Of a stretch of 12,155 bases of DNA, positions 8,011 to 12,155 are shown piece after piece. Position 1 is the stretch's first letter. Each line of letters begins with the position of its first letter. The notes beneath the pieces are model-generated. The model made no database searches, had not been told where the DNA came from, and saw nothing but the letters and a program-made list of their open reading frames with translations. A program made the translations under genes and the position numbers. The stretch comes from Planctomycetota bacterium (GTDB taxonomy: Bacteria > Planctomycetota > MHYJ01 > JACPRB01): the NCBI GenBank assembly GCA_016200125.1, contig JACQFK010000465.1:1-12155 (forward strand). Direction: 5' to 3'.

Positions 8011-8690
8011 TCGGCCGCCCGCCGGGCCGGGGGCTTCTCGCCGAAGCGGACGAGGACGTAGTCCAGGAAGCCGGCGAAGACCTTGCGGAAGCCGGCCTCG
8101 ATCTCGCGGTCGCCGCCCTCGAGGATCAGCTTCAGCATCTTGCGGTGCTCATCGGCCATGAGGTCGAAGCGGAACTTCTCGGAGTGGGGGAGATCGCGGA
8201 TCAGTTCGTAGCCGAAGAAGCGGGTCGAGAGGTCGTTGAGGATCTCCTGGAGGTGGCGGTTGCCGGCGAGCTCCCAGAGCGTCTTGTGGAAGCGGAGGTC
8301 GGCGGCGGAGAAGCGGCGGAGGTCGCGGGCCCGGCAGGCGGCCTCGAGCTCGGCGAGCGCCTCCTTGAGGGCGGCCTTGACGGGCGCATCCAGGCGGGCG
8401 CGGATCTTCAGCGCGGCCCGGACCTCGAGGATCTCGCGGATCTCGAAGATCTCCCGGATGTCCTGCGCGGAGAGCTGGGTGACGTAGGCGCCGTGGTGGG
8501 CGCGGAAGTGGACGAGGCCCTGGCGGGCGAGCAGCCAGAGCGCCTCACGGAGCGGGGCGCGGCTGACGTTGAGCTCGCGGGCGAGGGTGAGCTCGACGAT
8601 GCGCTCCCCGGGCTTGAGGCTGCCGTCGAGGATCCGTCCCCGGAGCAGGTCGCCGATCTTGTCGCGCAGCACTTCCTTCTGGATCTGCAT
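8007..8690 (-). CDS. GntR-family transcriptional regulator, FCD (FadR C-terminal-like) subfamily
   Basis: The 227-residue DNA-binding regulator has an N-terminal winged helix (about 6-70) with the recognition region ELNVSRAPLREALWLLARQG, and an all-helical FCD ligand domain (about 75-215). The FCD metal/ligand residues Asp131 and His135 (DLRFH) and His182 (EH) are present. The position that usually holds a further His near the end of the domain appears to be Phe208. I place the start at ATG 8690, because GGAG at 8696-8699 lies five bases upstream and because the predicted transcript begins near 8712. The in-frame ATGs at 8714 and 8720 and TTG at 8729 fall in or before the promoter and have no ribosome site. 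It is the first gene of an operon with the permease. It probably represses both its own operon and the divergent one through the sites at 8706-8743, released by a sugar-acid ligand. Confidence 0.92.
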   Translation of the reverse strand: MQIQKEVLRDKIGDLLRGRILDGSLKPGERIVELTLARELNVSRAPLREALWLLARQGLVHFRAHHGAYVTQLSAQDIREIFEIREILEVRAALKIRARLDAPVKAALKEALAELEAACRARDLRRFSAADLRFHKTLWELAGNRHLQEILNDLSTRFFGYELIRDLPHSEKFRFDLMADEHRKMLKLILEGGDREIEAGFRKVFAGFLDYVLVRFGEKPPARRAAE

Positions 8691-8705
8691 CGGCGCTCCG
8701 AAAAC

Positions 8706-8743
8706 TGTTGACATGCTCATTGTCGACAATCATAATGTCGAAA
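8706..8743. promoter_or_regulatory. Triple GntR-type operator array, 15-bp period
   Basis: Three 8-bp sites lie in register: TGTTGACA at 8706-8713, TGTCGACA at 8721-8728 and TGTCGAAA at 8736-8743, each 15 bp after the last. The central copy is the core of a perfect 12-bp palindrome, ATTGTCGACAAT (8719-8730). The outer copies add matching arms GACAT (8710-8714) and ATGTC (8735-8739), so the whole region is an imperfect dyad centred between 8724 and 8725. The core fits the known GntR/FadR pattern yGTM-KACr. It overlies both divergent promoters, so the natural reader is the regulator encoded next door. Confidence 0.72.
8708..8736 (+). promoter_or_regulatory. Promoter of the rightward dehydrogenase-LarA-like operon
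   Basis: A perfect -35 TTGACA (8708-8713) and a -10 CATAAT (8731-8736) are separated by 17 bases. Transcription should start near 8743, giving a leader of about 26 bases with an AGGGG ribosome site seven bases before the ATG at 8769. The palindromic operator fills the spacer, and the flanking sites overlap the -35 and the -10, which suits repression by steric block. Confidence 0.78.
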
Positions 8744-8748
8744 GTCAA
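8719..8748 (-). promoter_or_regulatory. Promoter of the leftward regulator-permease operon
   Basis: On the minus strand TTGACT (8748-8743) and GACAAT (8724-8719) are 18 bases apart. The predicted start near 8712 leaves about 22 bases to the regulator ATG at 8690, containing its GGAG site. The -10 lies inside the central palindrome and the whole element interleaves with the rightward promoter. The -10 matches consensus at four of six bases, so this call is less sure than its opposite number. Confidence 0.55.
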
Positions 8749-8768
8749 GAGAATTCAGGGGTCCGCTC

Positions 8769-9668
8769 ATGGATCGACGCATCGGGTTCGTCGGGACGGG
8801 GCTGATGGGCCGCGGCATGGCCCGAAGTCTGATCCGCAAGGGTCACGCGCTGCAGGTCTACAACCGCACCCGCGCGAAGGCTGAGGACGTCGTCCAGCTC
8901 GGCGGGAAGGTCGCCGCGACGCCGGCCGAGGCGGCCCGCGGCGCCGACATCGTGGTCACCATGCTGTCCGACCCCCAGGCCGTCGCCGAATGCTTCGAGG
9001 GACCCCAGGGCCTCCTCTCGACGCTCCAGAAGGGGGCTGTGGTGATCGATTCGAGCACGGTCTCGCCGCCCTCCACGCAGAAGATGGCCGAGGGGGTGCG
9101 GGCGAAAGGGGGGCATCTCCTGGACGCGCCCGTCTTCGGCAGCAAAAACGAGGCGGAGAGCGGCAACCTCGGATTCATCGTCGGCGGCGACCGCGCCGTC
9201 TTCGATTCGGTCCAGGACGTCTTTTCCTGCATGGGCAAGACGACCTATATGGGGCCCACGGGGATGGGGGCGACCGCGAAGCTCGTCGTCAACCTGGTGA
9301 TCGCGAGCGAACTCGAGGCCTTCCACGAGGGGATGGTCCTGGCGACGAAAGCGGGACTCGATCCCGATCAGATGTATGCTGTGCTCATGAACAGCCGGGC
9401 GCGGGCGGGGATCTACGAGATGAAGGGCCCGCCCATCCTCAAGCGCGACTTCAGCGTCTTCTTCCCGCTCCGGCTCATGGACAAGGACATGCGCCTCGCG
9501 CTGGAGACGGCCGACGCGCTGCGGGTGTCGATGCCCGCGGTCCGCGCGGTGAAGGACGTGCTGGGCGCCTGCATCAAGGCGGGCCAGGCCGAGGAGGACG
9601 TCTCCGCGGCCATCAAGCACCTGGAGCGGGCGGGGGGCGTGGAAGTGGCCTCGAGGAGCAAGGCATGA
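8769..9668 (+). CDS. NAD(P)-dependent beta-hydroxyacid dehydrogenase (HIBADH / tartronate-semialdehyde reductase family)
   Basis: The 299-residue soluble enzyme oxidises a beta-hydroxyacid or reduces the matching semialdehyde. The N-terminal Rossmann motif GTGLMG is at 9-14, and NRT (32-34) at the end of the second strand suggests NADP(H) rather than NAD(H). The substrate motif is DAPVFGSKNEAESG (119-132), closer to the APVSGSK form of glyoxylate/succinic-semialdehyde reductases than to the DAPVSGG of classic HIBADH. Catalytic Lys171 and Asn175 sit in GATAKLVVN (167-175), and Lys239-Asp240 lie in the C-terminal helical domain. It is the first gene of the rightward operon, 40 bases after the divergent promoter pair, with AGGGG seven bases before the ATG. 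Its stop overlaps the next start by four bases (ATGA). Tartronate semialdehyde reduction after sugar-acid cleavage is one plausible job; the substrate is unproven. Confidence 0.9.
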   Translation: MDRRIGFVGTGLMGRGMARSLIRKGHALQVYNRTRAKAEDVVQLGGKVAATPAEAARGADIVVTMLSDPQAVAECFEGPQGLLSTLQKGAVVIDSSTVSPPSTQKMAEGVRAKGGHLLDAPVFGSKNEAESGNLGFIVGGDRAVFDSVQDVFSCMGKTTYMGPTGMGATAKLVVNLVIASELEAFHEGMVLATKAGLDPDQMYAVLMNSRARAGIYEMKGPPILKRDFSVFFPLRLMDKDMRLALETADALRVSMPAVRAVKDVLGACIKAGQAEEDVSAAIKHLERAGGVEVASRSKA

Positions 9669-10591
9669 AGAAGACCGCCGCCGCCCTTTCGAAGCTCGGC
9701 ATCGCCGCGGAGGACGCCTCGCTCCCCGCGTCCGCGAAGCGCTTTCCCGACGGCGCCCAGTACCGGATCGAGATCCCCAGCGTCGAGACCCCCGAGGCCC
9801 TCTCCGCCGCCCTCGAGGAGGCCGACAAGCAGAAGGTCCTGGTCCACCGCGCCAGCCAGGGCAGCGGGATCATGATGCTGGCCGACGCCGAGCTGACGAA
9901 GATGCTCCGCATCGCGAAGGACGCGAAGATCGAGCTTTCGCTCTTCGTGGGGCCCCGCGCCGGCTACGACGCGACGCCGCAGCCCTTCACGGCGGCGGGG
10001 AAGGTCATCGGCGGCAACCTGCGCGGCGGCTCCCAGCTGGTCTACGCCGTCGAGGACGTGAAGCGCGGCTGCGCGCTGGGGCTCCGGAGCGTGCTCGTCG
10101 CCGATCTCGGCCTCCTCTGGATCCTCTCGGAGCTGAAGAAGTCCGGGGAGCTCCCCGCGAACCTCGTGCTCAAGATCTCGATCCTCCTGAGCGTCCCCAA
10201 TCCCGCGACGGCCCGCGTGCTGGAGTCGCTGGGCGCCGGGACGATCAACGTCTCGCCCGACCTCTCGCTCGGCCACCTGTCGTCGATGCGGGGCGCGGTG
10301 TCGGCGCCGCTCGACATCTACGTCGAGGTGCCCGACGGCTTCGGCGGCTACCTCCGGACCTACGAAGTCCCCGAGATGATCCGCGTCGCGTCGCCGGTCT
10401 ACGTGAAGATGGGCCTGCGGAACGCGCCGGACATCTATCCCTACGGCGAGCAGGTGAAGGCGGTCGCGCTCAACATGACCCGCGAGCGGATCCACCGCGC
10501 GCGGCTCGTGCTCGACACGATCCAGCGCTACGCTCCGGACGCCGTGACCTCGAAGGCGGGCGCCGCCGGCCTGGGAGTGCCCGAGTGCTGA
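9665..10591 (+). CDS. Uncharacterised protein, possible U32-peptidase-like TIM barrel
   Basis: I do not recognise a proven function for this 308-residue soluble protein. It has no signal peptide or membrane segment and shows the alternating strand-helix rhythm of a TIM barrel. The stretch LGAGTINVSPDLSLGHLSSMRG (from residue 189), followed by a predicted strand LDIYVEV, resembles the 'LGA-strand-LSL-helix' repeat of U32-family proteins, many of which are not proteases. Other striking runs are LVHRASQGSGIM (59-70), GPRAGYDATPQ (96-106) and GGNLRGGSQLVYAVED (116-131). ATG 9665 overlaps the previous stop (ATGA) and has AGGAG just upstream, and the 3' end runs seven bases into the LarA-like gene, so the three are made together. 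A role as a lyase or aldolase acting on the same sugar-acid intermediate is possible, but this is inference from position only. Confidence 0.6.
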   Translation: MKKTAAALSKLGIAAEDASLPASAKRFPDGAQYRIEIPSVETPEALSAALEEADKQKVLVHRASQGSGIMMLADAELTKMLRIAKDAKIELSLFVGPRAGYDATPQPFTAAGKVIGGNLRGGSQLVYAVEDVKRGCALGLRSVLVADLGLLWILSELKKSGELPANLVLKISILLSVPNPATARVLESLGAGTINVSPDLSLGHLSSMRGAVSAPLDIYVEVPDGFGGYLRTYEVPEMIRVASPVYVKMGLRNAPDIYPYGEQVKAVALNMTRERIHRARLVLDTIQRYAPDAVTSKAGAAGLGVPEC

Positions 10592-11835
10592 GGATGATCC
10601 CGGTCCGTCAGAAGTTTCCCGCGTCGCCGCCGATCGACGTCCGCGCGGAGCTGCGCAGGTCCTTCCGACCCTCCGTGAAGCCCGGCGCGCGCATCGCGGT
10701 CGGGGCGGGGAGCCGCGGGATCACGAATTACGCCGCGGTCGTCGGCGAAGCCGTCGCGATCCTGAAGGAGGCCGGCGCGAAGCCCTTCATCGTGCCCGCG
10801 ATGGGCAGCCACGGCGGCGCGACGCCGGAGGGGCAGATCCAGATCCTCGCCGAGTACGGCGTGACCGAGGCGGCGATGGGCGTCCCCTTCCGCGCATCGA
10901 TGGACACCGTGTCGCTGGGCCGGACCGAGGACGGCGTCGACGTGCGCTTCAGCAAGGAGGCCCTCGATTCCGACGGCATCGTCGTCATCAACCGGGTGAA
11001 GCCCCACACCGACTTCGGCCCCCCGCTCGGCAGCGGCCTGGTGAAGATGATCGCGATCGGCTTCGGCAAGCAGCACGGCGCGGCGTCCTACCACGCCGCG
11101 GCCTCGCGGCTGGGGATGGAGCGGATCATCCGCAGCGTCTCGAAGGTCGTCCTACCGCGCGTCCCGATCCTCGCGGGGATCGGGATGCTCGAGGACACCT
11201 TCCACCAGACCGCGCGGATCGCGGTGATCCAGGCCGAAGAGATCGAGGCCCGCGAGGTGGAGCTCCAGGCCGAGGCGCGCCGCCTCATGCCCCGGCTGCC
11301 CTTCGACGAGGCGGACCTGCTGATCATCGACTGGATCGGCAAGAACATCAGCGGCGCGGGGATGGATCCGAACATCACCGGCCGCCCCGTCCACGGCTAC
11401 TCCTCGAAGCTCGCCGAGCATACGGCAAAACCGATCCTGCACCGCGTCTATGTCCGCGACCTCACGCCCGAGTCTCACGGGAACGCGATCGGGATCGGCA
11501 TGGCCGACTTCGCGTCGACCCGCCTCGTGCGTTCGATCGACGCGGCGGCGACGAGCATGAACGCGCTCACGGCCCTGAGCATCAACTCCTTCAAGATCCC
11601 CATGTCCTTCGACACGGACCGCGAGGCCCTCCGGCGCATCCTCGACACCGTCCCTCTGGCGAACGGCGGGACGCACCGCGTGGTCCGCATCGAGAGCACC
11701 CTCTCGCTCGAGAAGGTCGAGGTGTCGGAGGCCTACGCGGAGGAGCTGAAGAAGCGGAGCGACCTCGAGCCGCTCGGCCCCGTCCGCGACGCCGTCTTCG
11801 ACGCCGCCGGAAATCTCGCCCCTCTTTGTTCGTAA
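10585..11835 (+). CDS. LarA-like (DUF2088) nickel-pincer racemase/epimerase homologue
   Basis: The 416-residue protein matches the lactate racemase superfamily, whose studied members use a nickel-pincer nucleotide to racemise or epimerise alpha-hydroxyacids by hydride transfer. Visible candidates for the conserved site are Arg44 (GSRGI), His76 (PAMGSHGG), His141 (VKPHTDF), Lys154 (SGLVKM, the candidate cofactor-bearing lysine) and His164/His170 (KQHGAASYH). Known superfamily activities include lactate, malate and other hydroxyacid racemases and D-gluconate 2-epimerase. Beside a sugar-acid permease, KDG kinase and 6-phosphogluconate dehydrogenase, an aldonate 2-epimerase is an attractive guess. 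GTG 10585 is chosen because GGGAG lies seven bases upstream; ATG 10594, two bases past the preceding stop, is the alternative. The cofactor genes larB, larC and larE are not in the window and would have to be elsewhere for activity. Confidence 0.86.
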   Translation: MLRMIPVRQKFPASPPIDVRAELRRSFRPSVKPGARIAVGAGSRGITNYAAVVGEAVAILKEAGAKPFIVPAMGSHGGATPEGQIQILAEYGVTEAAMGVPFRASMDTVSLGRTEDGVDVRFSKEALDSDGIVVINRVKPHTDFGPPLGSGLVKMIAIGFGKQHGAASYHAAASRLGMERIIRSVSKVVLPRVPILAGIGMLEDTFHQTARIAVIQAEEIEAREVELQAEARRLMPRLPFDEADLLIIDWIGKNISGAGMDPNITGRPVHGYSSKLAEHTAKPILHRVYVRDLTPESHGNAIGIGMADFASTRLVRSIDAAATSMNALTALSINSFKIPMSFDTDREALRRILDTVPLANGGTHRVVRIESTLSLEKVEVSEAYAEELKKRSDLEPLGPVRDAVFDAAGNLAPLCS

Positions 11836-11846
11836 CCGGAGGATCC

Positions 11847-12155
11847 ATGAAGCGCTGGATGTTGCTGTCTCTCCTGATGGTCGGCGCCGTGCCGGACGGC
11901 AAGACCGCCGATCTGCCGGCCGACGTCCTCGAGGACAAGATCCGCGGCGGCCTGCTCGGCCAGATCTTCGGCAACCTGAACGGGCTGCCGCACGAGTTCA
12001 AGTACATCGCGGAGCCCGGCAGGGTGGAGTCCTATACGCCGAGCCTGCCCAAGGGCGCCTGGACCGATGACGACACCGACATCGAATGGGTCTACCTCGC
12101 GGAGATGGAGAAGACCGGCGAGCTGTTCACGCCGCCGGGCCGCCTCGCCGACCTC
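11847..12155 (+). CDS. ADP-ribosylglycohydrolase-fold protein, N-terminal fragment
   Basis: The first 103 residues are present and the gene runs off the window. A basic start and hydrophobic run (residues 2-15) look like a signal peptide, although no clean cleavage site is visible. It is followed by the family's glycine-spaced entry helix RGGLLGQIFGNLNGLPHE (33-50) and the metal-binding region WTDDDTD (72-78). ADP-ribosylglycohydrolases bind two magnesium ions through a TDDT-type motif. Here an Asp stands where Thr is usual, or one residue is inserted. A perfect GGAGG site lies five bases before the ATG and only 11 bases separate it from the LarA-like stop, so it belongs to the same operon. 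Many bacterial members of the fold have no proven ADP-ribose substrate. An exported one in a sugar-acid operon may instead act on a carbohydrate, which is inference. Confidence 0.8.
   Translation, partial: MKRWMLLSLLMVGAVPDGKTADLPADVLEDKIRGGLLGQIFGNLNGLPHEFKYIAEPGRVESYTPSLPKGAWTDDDTDIEWVYLAEMEKTGELFTPPGRLADL

Noticed and set aside
8714..8729. Upstream starts for the regulator (TTG 8729, ATG 8720, ATG 8714)
   Set aside because: They lie within or ahead of the predicted promoter and operator and lack a ribosome site, whereas ATG 8690 has GGAG at the right distance.
8990..10591. 533-residue fused frame on the plus strand ending with the U32-like protein
   Set aside because: Its first half is an out-of-frame Gly/Arg/Asp-rich reading of the dehydrogenase gene; the true start at 9665 has a ribosome site and an ATGA overlap.

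Overview
This is a high-GC window (roughly two thirds G+C by eye) from a bacterial chromosome. Nearly every base is coding and the genes are packed into short, translationally coupled operons. Gene content (an FCD-type GntR regulator, an MFS sugar-acid permease, a PfkB KDG-type kinase, a LarA-like DUF2088 protein, an ADP-ribosylglycohydrolase-fold protein, and an EF-G outside any ribosomal operon) would fit an Acidobacteriota-like or similar soil or environmental heterotroph. The sequence alone does not fix the phylum.

Layout. Bases 1-318 (+) are the 3' end of an AEC-family permease. It converges on a long minus-strand block that reads, in transcription order from right to left: GntR/FCD regulator (8690-8007), hexuronate-type MFS permease (8010-6757), elongation factor G (6654-4627, with its own sigma70-like promoter), an SDR oxidoreductase broken by a 1-base frameshift (4557-3776), a 2-keto-3-deoxygluconate-type sugar kinase (3774-2698), 6-phosphogluconate dehydrogenase (2695-1277) and a D-2-hydroxyacid dehydrogenase (1280-315). 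Rightward from the regulator runs a plus-strand operon: a beta-hydroxyacid dehydrogenase (8769-9668), a U32-like barrel protein of unknown role (9665-10591), a LarA-like nickel-pincer racemase/epimerase homologue (10585-11835) and the start of a secreted-looking ADP-ribosylglycohydrolase family protein (11847 to the window end).

How it fits together. Most of the window looks like a sugar-acid (hexuronate/aldonate) utilisation locus: uptake by the permease, redox steps by the SDR and the beta- and alpha-hydroxyacid dehydrogenases, possible C2 epimerisation by the LarA homologue, and entry into central metabolism through KDG kinase and 6-phosphogluconate dehydrogenase. Control appears to centre on 8704-8748. 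There, two face-to-face promoters overlap almost completely and are covered by three copies of an 8-bp GntR-type site (TGTCGACA and two one-mismatch variants) spaced exactly 15 bp apart. The pathway is not complete in the window: no KDPG aldolase, no dehydratase, no uronate isomerase and no lar cofactor genes are present. The exact substrate is therefore inference. The strongest leads are the operator/promoter array and the LarA-like/U32-like/dehydrogenase operon it controls. There is no rRNA, tRNA, CRISPR array or mobile element that I can see.
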